Source: Phycomyces nitens (lineage: Eukaryota; Mucoromycota; Mucoromycetes; Mucorales; Phycomycetaceae). From it: a DNA stretch of 64,000 nt. Shown piece after piece: positions 45,323 to 55,282 of this stretch (its first letter is position 1; every line of letters begins with the position of its first letter). The stretch is from positions 6,324,001 through 6,388,000 of the forward strand of contig JAHRBC010000002.1 in assembly GCA_022702545.1 (NCBI GenBank), given 5' to 3'. A program made the position numbers and the translations under genes. The notes under the pieces are model-generated. The model made no database searches. It was given only the letters and a program-made list of their open reading frames with translations, and was not told where the DNA came from.

Positions 45323-48300
45323 TTAAGCTAGTATAGCTTGCTGTCTCTCTATAGTACTGGAGGCCTTCGTAGCCACTACTCCAGGAAGAAAAGGCTGATT
45401 ATCAAAGACAAACTTCCAATGGGCATTCCAAATTGCCTTGGCTGTTATAACCACCAGCAAAATCTGAGTATCCCGAGTGGGAGAAACACAGGGGAGTTGA
45501 CAAGATGTCAGCATCTGCCGAACGTCATCCAGAGTCCAGCTCCGGTAGAAACGAGAGAGGACTACGTTCCACACCTGGCGTTTCTTAGGACAGAAGAAGA
45601 GGAAATGGTCTTGGTCTTCTGTGTCAGTGGAGCACACCAAGCACATGGGGTCAGGTACGGTACGAGGCATGATGGTGTTAATGGCCAGTCGGGTGGGGAT
45701 TCGTTGCCATATCACTTTCCACCACAAAGTGCGACAATGGTGTGGAATAACCAGGGACCAAAAACGACGCCAACGGGCAGGAGGGAGAAGAGGTGGAGGT
45801 GGGGACGGACGAAGATGCCGGCGCAGTGATCCTGTGGATGCTTTGCCCAAAGGGCGTTTGTCCAAAAGGACCACGGAGAGGAGAGAAGAAAGACCAGGCG
45901 GAGGAGGTGAGGTGGGAGACGGGAGTTGAAGACACGGAAGAAACCAAGGGCAATAGACCATTCTACCAGCATCGATCTTGCTGAAGAATTGGCCAATACG
46001 GTTCCGTGCTCTTGGGCGATCGCCACGAAGTCGTGGACAGAGACGTCCATCATCATCTACCAGAAAGGCATCCGAGACAAGAAGTGACTTCAGATTCATT
46101 TCCGGAGAAACGAATGGCGGGACAAAAGTCCAAACAGAAGCCAGGGGGAACTCAAGAACCACCAAAGGTGCCACACTGAGTGTGGGAGGAAGAGCATTGG
46201 GAAGCAGACGAGAGCAGGCACGGTGAATTGGCAGTAGGGAACTGGGGCAACTCACAGTACTACAAGGAAACAGTAGAGCTATACTAGCAGAAGGAGAACG
46301 AAAGTGAAGAGGAAGTAAAAATTCTAAATAAGGTAATAAAAAGGAAGAAGATCGAGAAAATGATCGAGAACGCAAAATGGGAAGAATCCATCGCAGTTGG
46401 AGAGCACGCTGTTGGTGATCAGGATCCAAAAGACCCAAACCCCCAGACTTGCGTGGTAGGCAAAGAAGAGGCCAACCAGGGCTGCCAAAACCAAGGTGGA
46501 GAAAAGAACGAACATGCTTGCATATAGCAGTGAAGAAAGAGAGAGGGGCAGGGGTCACATAGAGGACATACCATATAGATCTCATGAGAAGAGAGTTGGC
46601 AACAATACTCTTACCGCGCACTGACAAGCCTCTTGCAGAGAGCATAGTGCAGTGGCGTTCGAGTTTGGCAAGGAGGGCAGCATGGAAAGATTCTAGTTGG
46701 GCAGGGTGAGAGCTAAGTGGGAAACCCAGATAACGGATGGCATTAGCCTCATGGCAATCATGGCGGGTGGTAATATTGGCAGCATCCAGAACAGGACCCC
46801 AATCGGGATGGAAATGCCCAGAGAGAGCAACAGCAACTGTCTTGTTCAGATTGACCTTTGCATTCGAGGCCAGCCCGAAAGTGCGCAGAATCGACAAGAC
46901 GATGCTCATCTCAGAGGGAGAGGACAAGAACAACAGAAGATCATCAGCGTAGGCTAGAAGCTTCAGAGGTGGTGGAGAGAGAGAGGGTGTAAAGGAGGCA
47001 AGGTGGGAAGGAACCAAGAATCGAAATCCACTAAGAGACGGAGAGGCAAGGAGGGAGCGAAGGAGAGGCTCAAAGGCAATGTTGAACAACAGAGGCGAGA
47101 GAGGATCACCCTGTCGAAGCCCACGACCTTGCTCGAACGAGGATGAGATATGACCATTGACATTGACGTGGATCTGGGTCGAGAAGAAAAGGGCGCAAAC
47201 AGAGCCAATGAACATGGTAGGTAAACCTAACTGTGCCATGACCAGACGGAGGTAAGTGGGATGAACCCGATCGTAGGCTTTCTCTTGATCCAGAAGGAGA
47301 CCGACTCCAGGATCCTTGGTGAGTTGGGCATGGGACATCGCCAGCCGAGTCAAAAGTCCATTGTCTGCAATGAAGCGGTCAGCCATGAAGCCCGTTTGGA
47401 ATGGGGTGATCAGAGGGCCTATGCAACATTTTAGATGGGATGTGAGCATCTTGGTGAAGAGTTTGGCATCGCAGTTGATGAGGGAGATAGGGCGCCAATT
47501 CCGAAGGGAGGTCAGGTTACCAGCCTTGGGAAGCAAGACCAAAACTGTTTCCAGCCACGAAGGGGGAAAAACACCAAAGAGGGCATCCTGATATACCTCA
47601 ACAGCAAGGGACTGGATGGTGGGGTGGGCAAGTAAGCGCGACCACAAAGGGTACGGCAGGCCATCCATGCCAGGGCTGGAGTTGTTCGGGGTATTCTTAA
47701 GCACAGACTTGAGTTCGTCCAGCGTCACTTTAAAGGTCAAAGGAGCGGAGTCATCAGAGGAAAGGCTTGTAGAAGGAGGGATGTGGTCGATGAGGGAGTG
47801 AGCGGCCGAGAGGTCAATGGCTTCTTGAGAGTATAGGGACTTGTAGAATGAGCGTGTGTGGCCAAGCAGGTCTGCTGGTGTGGTGAAGGTGGTGGAGGTG
47901 TCGGGGTCAACGAGTGTGGTGATGGACTTGACAGCAGAGCGTTGTTTAAGTACTCGAAAGAAATACTTGGACGATGTCTCACCTTCTTCACACCACTTGG
48001 CACCAGATCGGGCTGCTAGGGTGGAGGCACGAGATAGTTGAATTGAGGCCAGCTCAGATTCGACGGAGGAGAGTTGAGGTGAGGATGAAGATCCTGAGAG
48101 CTCATTGCGGAGGCGGTGGAGGCGACGCTCTTGGGAACGGAGGCGACGTTGGACTTTTTTGCCATAAGTGAGCGATAATTGCTTGACAGCCTGCTTGAGA
48201 CAATCCCAACGGATCCCAGGGGAAGCATCTTTGGGAAATGATTGGCTTGCCTTATCTAAAAGATCAGTCAAGATAGTGTCAAATTCGTCGTGGAAAAGGT

Positions 48301-49039
48301 ACTGGGTGTTGAAACGCCAGACCCCAGGTCCAGACGGGCGAGAGAGAGGAATGGAGACAGCGAGAAGACAGTGGTCAGTCCAGGAAGGATTGATGAAGCT
48401 GACTTCGGGTGATTCGGTGGAGATGGAGGAAGGGCGGAAGAGGTAGTCGATACATGTGCGGGTTCGGGAACTATGGAAGGTAGGGATAGGGGAAGAGGCG
48501 GAATTAGTGATAGCATCGATACAATTACCTTGGAGGTAGCCTTGCCAGTCTGCAGGATGACTTCGACGTTGATGGAGATTGCAGTTAAAGTCGCCCAAGA
48601 CAAAGGCAGGGAGTGAAGGGATGAGGGAAGGGAGAAGGGTGGCAAGAGAAGAGAAGAAAGTGCGCCGCTGGGCAGGGATATTGGGAGCATAAAGAACAAC
48701 AACAGCAAAAGGATCAATGCGTTGATCAGTATGTGTAACCTTTACAACTAGTGCACGGTCATCTGGTGACACGTACAATTGTTCAAGGTGGAGAAGAGGA
48801 TCGAAAGATATAAGGCCACAGTGCGAAGTCCAAAGACTTGCCTGGGCTTGGAATAGAAGGTGCATAGTGGAATGATGGGAAGGAAGGAGATGGGTCTCTT
48901 GTAGAGCAAGTAAGGAAAGTAAGGGAGAGAAGGAACGGAGGTGACGGATAAAGAGACGTTTTGAGGATTGCGGATTAGTGATGGTAGATAGGAGACCTCG
49001 AGCATTCAAGGTTCCTAAGCGGATAGACTGTACAGTCAT
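45323..49039 (-). CDS. LINE-2 ORF2: endonuclease, reverse transcriptase, zf-RVT (1238 aa)
   Basis: Nicks target DNA and copies the LINE RNA in place. The AP-type endonuclease occupies about residues 1-235 (GTLNARGLL, ALQETHL, VLGDFNCNL, TCIDYLF, WTDHCLL). The RT domain, about 430-800, has LVLLPKAGNLTSLRNWRPIS, FQTGFMADR, DQEKAYDRVHP, GLRQGDPLSPLLFNIAFEPL and the catalytic YADDLL. The C-terminal zf-RVT region has CRTLWWKVIWQRIPTR and CLVC...DHFLFFCPKKR. The start codon ATG follows the ORF1 stop directly (TAAATG), suggesting reinitiation. It is intact and is the best reference for reading LINE-1. Confidence 0.93.
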   Translation of the reverse strand: MTVQSIRLGTLNARGLLSTITNPQSSKRLFIRHLRSFSPLLSLLALQETHLLPSHHSTMHLLFQAQASLWTSHCGLISFDPLLHLEQLYVSPDDRALVVKVTHTDQRIDPFAVVVLYAPNIPAQRRTFFSSLATLLPSLIPSLPAFVLGDFNCNLHQRRSHPADWQGYLQGNCIDAITNSASSPIPTFHSSRTRTCIDYLFRPSSISTESPEVSFINPSWTDHCLLAVSIPLSRPSGPGVWRFNTQYLFHDEFDTILTDLLDKASQSFPKDASPGIRWDCLKQAVKQLSLTYGKKVQRRLRSQERRLHRLRNELSGSSSSPQLSSVESELASIQLSRASTLAARSGAKWCEEGETSSKYFFRVLKQRSAVKSITTLVDPDTSTTFTTPADLLGHTRSFYKSLYSQEAIDLSAAHSLIDHIPPSTSLSSDDSAPLTFKVTLDELKSVLKNTPNNSSPGMDGLPYPLWSRLLAHPTIQSLAVEVYQDALFGVFPPSWLETVLVLLPKAGNLTSLRNWRPISLINCDAKLFTKMLTSHLKCCIGPLITPFQTGFMADRFIADNGLLTRLAMSHAQLTKDPGVGLLLDQEKAYDRVHPTYLRLVMAQLGLPTMFIGSVCALFFSTQIHVNVNGHISSSFEQGRGLRQGDPLSPLLFNIAFEPLLRSLLASPSLSGFRFLVPSHLASFTPSLSPPPLKLLAYADDLLLFLSSPSEMSIVLSILRTFGLASNAKVNLNKTVAVALSGHFHPDWGPVLDAANITTRHDCHEANAIRYLGFPLSSHPAQLESFHAALLAKLERHCTMLSARGLSVRGKSIVANSLLMRSIWYVLYVTPAPLSFFTAICKHVRSFLHLGFGSPGWPLLCLPRKSGGLGLLDPDHQQRALQLRWILPILRSRSFSRSSSFLLPYLEFLLPLHFRSPSASIALLFPCSTVSCPSSLLPIHRACSRLLPNALPPTLSVAPLVVLEFPLASVWTFVPPFVSPEMNLKSLLVSDAFLVDDDGRLCPRLRGDRPRARNRIGQFFSKIDAGRMVYCPWFLPCLQLPSPTSPPPPGLSSLLSVVLLDKRPLGKASTGSLRRHLRPSPPPPLLPPARWRRFWSLVIPHHCRTLWWKVIWQRIPTRLAINTIMPRTVPDPMCLVCSTDTEDQDHFLFFCPKKRQVWNVVLSRFYRSWTLDDVRQMLTSCQLPCVSPTRDTQILLVVITAKAIWNAHWKFVFDNQPFLPGVVATKASSTIERQQAILA

Positions 49040-50377
49040 TTATGAAGATGGTTGGCCAGACTGACCAGAGGGAGATTCAAGTTCTTCCATAGGCGTATTG
49101 CCGTCAAGATCAGTGAAGGGCTGATTACCCTGGGCATGTGCCTGGACGGAGAGGTCATGCAAGGACTGGCGGAATTCGTCATCTGTGATGACGGGCCAGG
49201 AGACACCATCCTCAGGAAGGGCAATGCCTCGAGCGGCAAACGAGTACTTGCTGGCAGAAGTACCTCGACCACTGGGATCATACATTGGGATGTCAATGTC
49301 ATCACCAATGGGGGCAGGGGATCGATTGGATCCAACCTTGGACCGAGTGGTCATCACCGACAAGGATCGGCGACGAATGGGCTTGGGAGCCGGAGAAATG
49401 GGAGCAGGAGGTGTAGTGTTCGTCGTCGATCTGACAACAACACTGGGAGGAGATGGGGGAGTGTTGGTAGCAGCCTGGAGAGCACGGAGAGCTTCTGCCT
49501 CAGCAATCTCCAGCTGCAGTTGCTCTTGGTGAAGACGCTCGGTCTCAACAGTGTCAGGGTGGGCGGGGCAGTCTAGACTGGCCATCTCATGGCCCAAGAC
49601 ACCACAACACTTACAACGGGGTATACGAGAGGGACGCTTCGTACATGCACGCAGGAAGTGACCTTCCTCACGGCAATACCCACACACGGGTGGAATATCC
49701 TTGGAACGCAGCTCCACTGCGCAGGAAATGGATCCTTCCAAATGAAGGCGGCTGGGAAGGGATTTGGGTGTGTCTAACCCAGATGTATCCAGAAGGACGG
49801 TAGCTTCACCACGGAAAGTTCCACGGTGGGAGACGTAGGCACGCAATTGGACAACCTTTCCATACGACTGGAAAGCCTCTTCGATCGGTGCAAGAAGGTC
49901 GGTTTTAGGATCGCAGGTGCTGATGCGATACATGTTAACCTTCACAATATGACTATTGGAAGGCAAACTTGGAGAAGCGACGATTCGGGTGCTCTGATAC
50001 ACCAGGCCGTCGGAGATGGCTTTCACCCGGGTGGCAGGTTTGATGAAAAGGGCCTCTGCCAAAAGGTCCTTTGAGCGAGTGTAACGCAAGGTCAACGAGG
50101 TCATCTGGCCAATGTGGTCAGAGAGGACATCATCTACTGCGTTGGCAGGAACGAGTTTGCCGAAATTGAACAAAATGCTCGACGGATGGATGGTGCTGGC
50201 CCAAGCAGCAGATGCTGGAATCACGGAGAGACTCTGGTCAAAACCAGGTGCAGTAAAGATATGAAGAGACTTATTCTTCGGGCGGGATGGTGTGCTCTGT
50301 GCACGGATTGCTGGTCGTTGGACCTGCCATGGGTTGACAGTACTGCCTTGTGAGTTCGATCCCTCAGGGGTACTCAT
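49040..50377 (-). CDS. LINE-2 ORF1: gag-like RNA-binding protein
   Basis: About 445 residues from MSTPEGSNSQGS (50377); an in-frame ATG at 50425 would add 16 residues. The middle has an RRM-like fold pattern (VKVNMYRISTCDPKTDL, APIEEAFQSYGKVVQLR, GEATVLLDTSGL) and two CCHC-like knuckles (CGYCREEGHFLRAC and CKCCGVLGHEMASLDC). A Ser/Pro-rich tail follows. It binds LINE RNA in known families. The stop TAA at 49040-49042 abuts the ORF2 ATG. Confidence 0.88.
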   Translation of the reverse strand: MSTPEGSNSQGSTVNPWQVQRPAIRAQSTPSRPKNKSLHIFTAPGFDQSLSVIPASAAWASTIHPSSILFNFGKLVPANAVDDVLSDHIGQMTSLTLRYTRSKDLLAEALFIKPATRVKAISDGLVYQSTRIVASPSLPSNSHIVKVNMYRISTCDPKTDLLAPIEEAFQSYGKVVQLRAYVSHRGTFRGEATVLLDTSGLDTPKSLPSRLHLEGSISCAVELRSKDIPPVCGYCREEGHFLRACTKRPSRIPRCKCCGVLGHEMASLDCPAHPDTVETERLHQEQLQLEIAEAEALRALQAATNTPPSPPSVVVRSTTNTTPPAPISPAPKPIRRRSLSVMTTRSKVGSNRSPAPIGDDIDIPMYDPSGRGTSASKYSFAARGIALPEDGVSWPVITDDEFRQSLHDLSVQAHAQGNQPFTDLDGNTPMEELESPSGQSGQPSS

Positions 50378-50520
50378 ACTAGTTCTTATTATGGGGATTT
50401 GTGTCGGTAGAATATTTATCTGCACAAAACAATTATTTAGCTGTGAAACCGTGAATATATGAGGAAATACAATTGAGTGTCGTTCCTAAATCAATCTCAG
50501 TTGGCTCCACTACGTCTCCT

Positions 50521-50602
50521 AATGTGATAGATGCTCTCAGAGCCACGCTTTATTTTTCGTTTTTAATAAAATCTTGATTTCCCTTTCTTCCCTATATCTT
50601 TC
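50521..50602. repeat. DIRS left inverted terminal repeat
   Basis: Starts AATGTGATAGATGCTC and ends CCCTATATCTTTC. Perfect or nearly perfect reverse complement of 54656-54738. Confidence 0.9.
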
Positions 50603-50627
50603 AAAGCCACGCATCGTGGAGTATACT

Positions 50628-51512
50628 ATGGAAAATATCATTCCAATTAATGAACAAGAATATGATCAACCAACAACCCTCACCAGAGCACAGGTGGAGG
50701 AGTTATTCCGAGAACTCGACGAGCAACGAACGAGAGAAAAAGAACGCCAAGCAAGCGGAACCGAACTCCCTTTGGCTATTAGCGAAGCCCTGGACGATGT
50801 ATCTCCAGCGCAACTTAAGGACAACTTCAAAAGCTACAGATGAACAGTCCAACGCTACAATAACGACGCTTGGACAAAACCAGAACAGATTAACAAAGAA
50901 TTCATCCAGGACCTCAAAAACTGGAAAGTGGATGCCTATCAACTCGTCAATACCATTCATAAGATCACAGAAACTACAAGAATCCAAGCAAGAGCAAGCA
51001 CAGAACTCTTTGAACAACTTCAATATCTACAGGACAAAGTCGAGTTTGCCTCCCCTACCGACAAAGCAATCTTCTCAAATTCAATGGACCAAGCGCTACG
51101 ACTGGCGGTCTATGGCTTTGGTTCAGTCAAGTTACAAGAAAGAGAAGCCCGAGACATTTCTGTCAAAGCCCTCAAACTACCATCAAGTGTTCGACACTTG
51201 GAATATTCAGCAGAGGAGGATGGAAAAACGAATTCATTCGATAGAGACTTTGTTGAACAACTTCAAAAGGCTCGCTTTGAAGACAAAGTTATCCGAGATG
51301 CCACTTCCTATGGTCGTGGACAATCAAACTACTCTAGAGGCTCCAGGGGCTCGAGAGGACAAGGAGGATCACGAGGAAGTTCTTGGCGCGGGACCTGGTC
51401 ACGCGGTCAACATTTTCAATTTGGAGGACGGGGACGAGGCACCCAACCCTCTCATCAACCCAATCAGCCTTCTCAACAAGCACCAAACTCAACAGCCAGC
51501 GGCAGTCAGTAA
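50628..51512 (+). pseudogene. DIRS gag-like protein, one premature stop
   Basis: From ATG 50628 (MENIIPINEQEYDQPTT) the frame is open for 71 codons to TGA 50841-50843 and then continues in the same frame to 51512. The C-terminal part is rich in Arg-Gly (RGSRGSRGQGGSRGSSWRG), typical of RNA-binding gag tails. It overlaps the RT frame by about 130 nt. It is inactivated unless the stop is read through. Confidence 0.75.
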
Positions 51513-53436
51513 CTCCTTCATCACAATCTCCACAACAGATAATTCAGTCAACACAACACTATACAACACCTCAGGATGGAATTCTACCTGGAGGACGTCT
51601 AACACACTTTTACAAATATTGGACTCAAATCACAACGCACCCATGGCCCCAGACCATCGTCAGAGAGGGGTACAAACTACAATTTGCAACACAACCCAAA
51701 CCATGGAAGATCAAACAACTTTCTTTCAACCCAACCGACCGCCAAGCAGCCATCGAAGCCGTCGACAAATTCCTGTCCGCAGGCATAATCGAACTCATGC
51801 CAACTCAATCCGAAGACTACCTATCCAGTTTCTTCACCATCCAAGAAAAAACCAAAAGGCGACCGATCCTAAACTGTCAAAAATTAAACCAACATATCCA
51901 ATGTGAACATTTCAAAATGGAAGGAGTTCCCGCCTTGAGGGAACTTATCGAAAAAGACGACTTTATGTGCAAGATCGATCTAAAAGACGCATATACGGTG
52001 GTCCCCATACATCCAACCTCTCGAAAATATCTTACCTTCAAAAACGAAGGAAAAGTTTATCAATATCGGGCACTCGCTTTTGGTCTGAATGTGGCTCCCC
52101 GATTGTTTTCCAAACTAATGCGGTATGCCGTAGAACCGTTGCGTCAAGAAGGTATCCGCCTCGTATATTATCTCGACGACATTTGCCTGTTGTCCAAGTC
52201 AAAAGAAGAATTAATCAAAACAACCGCAAGAGTAACTACACACCTACAATCGTTAGGATACCTCATAAACACAGAAAAAAGTCTACTCACCCTATCACAA
52301 ACCCAAGAATTCTTAGGTTTCCAGTTCAATACCAAGAAAATGAAGATCGCAGTGCCTGCACCCAAGATTGTCAAGCTACTACAGAGAATCCGTCAAGCCT
52401 CTCAACCAATCCCGCACTCATGCAGATGGATAGCCGGTCTGTTGGGAAAAGTAACATCCATGATCCCAGCCATTGGCGAAGCCCTTCTCCACATTCGCCA
52501 TCTCCAACGAGATCTAGCCCGAAGTCTGCACCTCAACCATCAAAACTGGGAGAAACCTTGCCATCTCTCACCACAGAGTCGACAGGAGTTCAACTGGTGG
52601 AAGGAGTCTGTATCCTCCAAGAACGGTCTACCGATCCAATCCCTAGCATCCCCACCACCCACAATCACCATCTACACCGACAGCTCAGACACGGGATGGG
52701 GGTGAGCTCACCACTGATACACACATTCGGATTCTGGAATGCCCAGGACAAGACCACATCCATAAACGTTCGCGAGCTGAAAGCAGTGTATTATGCTTTG
52801 AAGATGCATGCCCCAAGATTCGAAAACTCCACAATAAAGGTTTTCACCGACAACACTACGGCACTCAAATATACAACAAAATTTGGCGGCACCGCATCTC
52901 TTCAACTACAAGAACTTGCAGTGATGATACAAGACCTTTGCAACAAACATCGGTTGACAGTAACATACCAACACATTGCTGGCCTCGAGAACACCACAGC
53001 CGACCAATTGTCCAGGAAGCCGATTCCTCTCTACGAACAAACGATTCCCAAGAAGCTGTTCCTGCAAATACAACAACAGTGTGGCCCATTGAGAGTGGAC
53101 GCCTTTGCAGCGGCTCACAACCACCAACTCAAGAGATACTGGAGCCTGCACCCGGATCCCCTGGCCGAGGCACAGGATGCATTTCAACAAAAGTGGCTCA
53201 AGAAGGGAATGTACTTGAACCCGCCGTGGAAGTTAATTCCCAAAGTCATTCAACAACTCAAGAAACAAAGAATCCAACAAGCGGTTTTGGTGACCCCCTT
53301 CTGGCCCAGTCAGTTTTGGTACCCGATGATTTTGAGAACGAAACACCTACAAAATCCAATTGTCATGAAGATATCAAAGAAAGTTTCCCTAGCCGCTTGG
53401 ACGTTATCAACGACACAAGGCGCAAGTCTGGTCTGA
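51383..53436 (+). pseudogene. DIRS reverse transcriptase/RNase H, one frameshift
   Basis: RT in 51383-52705 (IIELMPTQSEDYLSSFF, KIDLKDAYTVVPIHP, ALAFGLNVAPRLFSKLM, catalytic VYYLDDICLL). RNase H starts ITIYTDSSDTGWG and then shifts frame inside the run TGGGGGTGAGC at about 52697-52705. It continues from there to 53436 with the remaining acidic residues (NVRELKAVYYAL, VFTDNTTALKY). A post-RNase H segment with YLNPPWKLI and VLVTPFWPSQFWYPM follows, as usual for DIRS pol. One base would join the frames, so this is a recent lesion or a sequencing error. Confidence 0.85.
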
Positions 53437-54563
53437 TCAATGAAACTAGTGTCCGATATCTGGAACGATCCACAAGAAAAAGTACCAAGCAGTTGTATGA
53501 TAGAGGATGGCGACAGTGGCAACAATGGTGTGCAAAGCAAAATCCTCGAATAAACCCAACCGTATACAACTGCACTCATGTTTTACACTTTCTAGTTGAC
53601 CATAACAATTTTAGCAGCCAACACCTCAACACCTTGCGCTCATCAATTGCCTCAGTATTCCGAGAACTTTATCCCCAGGAGATTCCTCTGGCTAGTCAAC
53701 CAGCTATTCAAGCTTTCTTTGCAACCAAGCGTCGAACAGAGGTCAAGATTCCCACGACACAGCAGCTGGAAACCTGGGATACCAACAAGATGACCACGTT
53801 TATCTTGTCTACATGGCCAGACTCAAACACTTTGACACTATATGATTTACAACTCAAGACAATTGCCTTGTTGTGTTTGGTCACAATGGCCCGACCACGA
53901 TCAGACATGGGTCGACTCCAATTCCGTGATACAAACTTCACTTTTCAAGATTCTTCAAAAGCCAACCTCACAGGCGTCACCTTACACTTCAGGGAACCCA
54001 AGGAAACTCAAGTCAAGACTACTCGATTGCATATCTTACCAGACCAGCGTCTCTGCCCAACACACACTCTACACTTGTTTGTTCTGAAAACGGCCGCACT
54101 ACGGGAGCGCCTACCTCTGGACCATACATTGTTCTTGGCTTTCATCGAAAATCCCAAACTAGTCACTTCAATTCGTCCGTCCACTTTGTCAAACTGGGTC
54201 AAGCTACTCATGGGGAAATCAGGTATTGATACTTCTGTATTCAAGGCACATTCGATAAGGGCAGCATCGAGCACAAAGGCGGTGGAGAAAGGACATTCTA
54301 TTCAATCAGTAAAAGAACATGCGGGATGGAGTCTAAACTCCAAGACATTTGAGACGTTCTACTACAAGCCTACCACTCAAGACTCTTCAAGCACATCTAT
54401 TGCCAATTCAATTTTTTCTCAAGCGGAAAACACTATCACATTAGGAGACGTAGTGGAGCCAACTGAGATTGATTTAGGAACGACACTCAATCTTAATGTT
54501 GGCGAAACGAAGTCGAGTAATGTGATAGATACCCCTTGGTATCGCCGTCTATTGGGCTTATGA
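52938..54563 (+). CDS. DIRS tyrosine recombinase
   Basis: Site-specific recombinase that would integrate the circular DIRS DNA. The recombinase homology starts at about 53390 (VRYLERSTRKSTKQLYDRGW core-binding part) and ends at 54563. The catalytic residues are Arg in MARPRSD, His-x-x-Arg in HSIRAAS, the second His in EHAGW, and the nucleophile Tyr in ETFYY. The frame before about 53390 is mostly the shadow of pol, and the true start is unclear because no ATG lies close to the domain. The C-terminal codons run through the internal complementary region. Confidence 0.88.
   Translation: MQQTSVDSNIPTHCWPREHHSRPIVQEADSSLRTNDSQEAVPANTTTVWPIESGRLCSGSQPPTQEILEPAPGSPGRGTGCISTKVAQEGNVLEPAVEVNSQSHSTTQETKNPTSGFGDPLLAQSVLVPDDFENETPTKSNCHEDIKESFPSRLDVINDTRRKSGLINETSVRYLERSTRKSTKQLYDRGWRQWQQWCAKQNPRINPTVYNCTHVLHFLVDHNNFSSQHLNTLRSSIASVFRELYPQEIPLASQPAIQAFFATKRRTEVKIPTTQQLETWDTNKMTTFILSTWPDSNTLTLYDLQLKTIALLCLVTMARPRSDMGRLQFRDTNFTFQDSSKANLTGVTLHFREPKETQVKTTRLHILPDQRLCPTHTLHLFVLKTAALRERLPLDHTLFLAFIENPKLVTSIRPSTLSNWVKLLMGKSGIDTSVFKAHSIRAASSTKAVEKGHSIQSVKEHAGWSLNSKTFETFYYKPTTQDSSSTSIANSIFSQAENTITLGDVVEPTEIDLGTTLNLNVGETKSSNVIDTPWYRRLLGL
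54434..54530. repeat. DIRS internal complementary region
   Basis: Its left half (to CGACACTCAAT) is the reverse complement of the left outer end and its right half (TCTTAATGTTGGCG...GTGATAGAT) the reverse complement of the right outer end. The halves meet with an overlap of one or two bases. Confidence 0.88.
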
Positions 54564-54655
54564 AGTTAACTTAGTATTTTTTATTTCATTATATTTTATT
54601 ATTATTCCCTCCCAAAAAAGAAAAAAGCAGAAAAATTTGAATACATGCTTAGGCA

Positions 54656-54738
54656 GAAAGATATAGGGAAGAAAGGGAAATCAAGATTTTATTAAAAACG
54701 AAAAATAAAGCGTGGCTCTGAGAGCATCTATCACATTA
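54656..54738. repeat. DIRS right inverted terminal repeat
   Basis: Starts GAAAGATATAGGG and ends ATCTATCACATT, complementary to 50521-50602. Confidence 0.9.
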
Positions 54739-54765
54739 CTCGACTTCGTTTCGCCAACATTAAGA

Positions 54766-55282
54766 ATAATAAACTATGCAATGAGTTTTTTAATTGACAT
54801 AATCTTTGTATAAACAGCTATAAAAATGTTGAATGAACTAGTATAAAGTCTCCAAAGAATTATATGAATAAACAATATAATTGCCTATTTTACAATGTAG
54901 ACTGAAGAGTAGCAATATATTACAACATTAAGTTGTTTGATCAATTTCATAAAATATAATAATTTCTGCGATTATATTGAAAACAGCAGACACCGTTTGA
55001 TCCAAGAAGTACAATTAAAGAAGTTGAATAGGTTGATGGATTGATCAAACTGACGGACTCTTAAAAATTGGCCGTCTTTTTTTTAGTTTGTTTTTTTAAG
55101 CCAATCAGTAGGAAGATATAGCCCTTTGGCCTGGCATACCTCTTTGAATACTGCTTCTATATTTCTCAAGATATACCATGGACCTAAGTATAAAATCAAG
55201 AGGCTGAAACCAATTTTTCCATCATTCTTTCTTCTCAATTCCTCTACCTTTTACTTCCCACCACTTTCCTCCTTCTCTTACA
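54766..55282 (+). promoter_or_regulatory. A5 upstream region, 5' part replaced by DIRS
   Basis: Identical in type to 30973-31515. Distal box at about 54993-55034, T-run after TTAAAAATTGGCCGTC at about 55064, TATA at 55189. The CRE-like module seen upstream of A2 and A3 is absent because block homology begins at the DIRS edge. Confidence 0.55.

Larger units (their letters stand above)
45163..50461 (-). mobile_element. LINE-2: full-length L1/Tx1-like LINE, apparently intact
   Basis: 5299-bp non-LTR retrotransposon on the minus strand. It is bounded by the 12-bp target duplication AGGAAATACAAT (45151-45162 and 50462-50473), with a T-run just inside the left end as the reverse of its poly(A) tail. 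Both ORFs are open from start to stop. The base composition is much richer in GC than the host DNA, as in a recently arrived or transcribed element. It inserted exactly at the left edge of the DIRS element. Confidence 0.92.
50472..54765 (+). mobile_element. DIRS-type tyrosine-recombinase retrotransposon, complete structure
   Basis: Inverted terminal repeats of about 82 bp are at 50521-50602 and 54656-54738. The unequal outer ends (50472-50520 and 54739-54765) are complementary to adjacent halves of an internal complementary region at about 54434-54530. This is the circular-junction arrangement of DIRS elements. Internal genes are gag, RT/RNase H and tyrosine recombinase, in overlapping frames. 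The right flank equals the DNA at 30973, showing that it sits at the edge of block copy 3. Confidence 0.92.

Noticed and set aside
52938..53390. N-terminal 150 codons of the DIRS recombinase frame as a real domain
   Set aside because: This part is the out-of-frame shadow of RNase H/pol; recombinase similarity begins only at about 53390.
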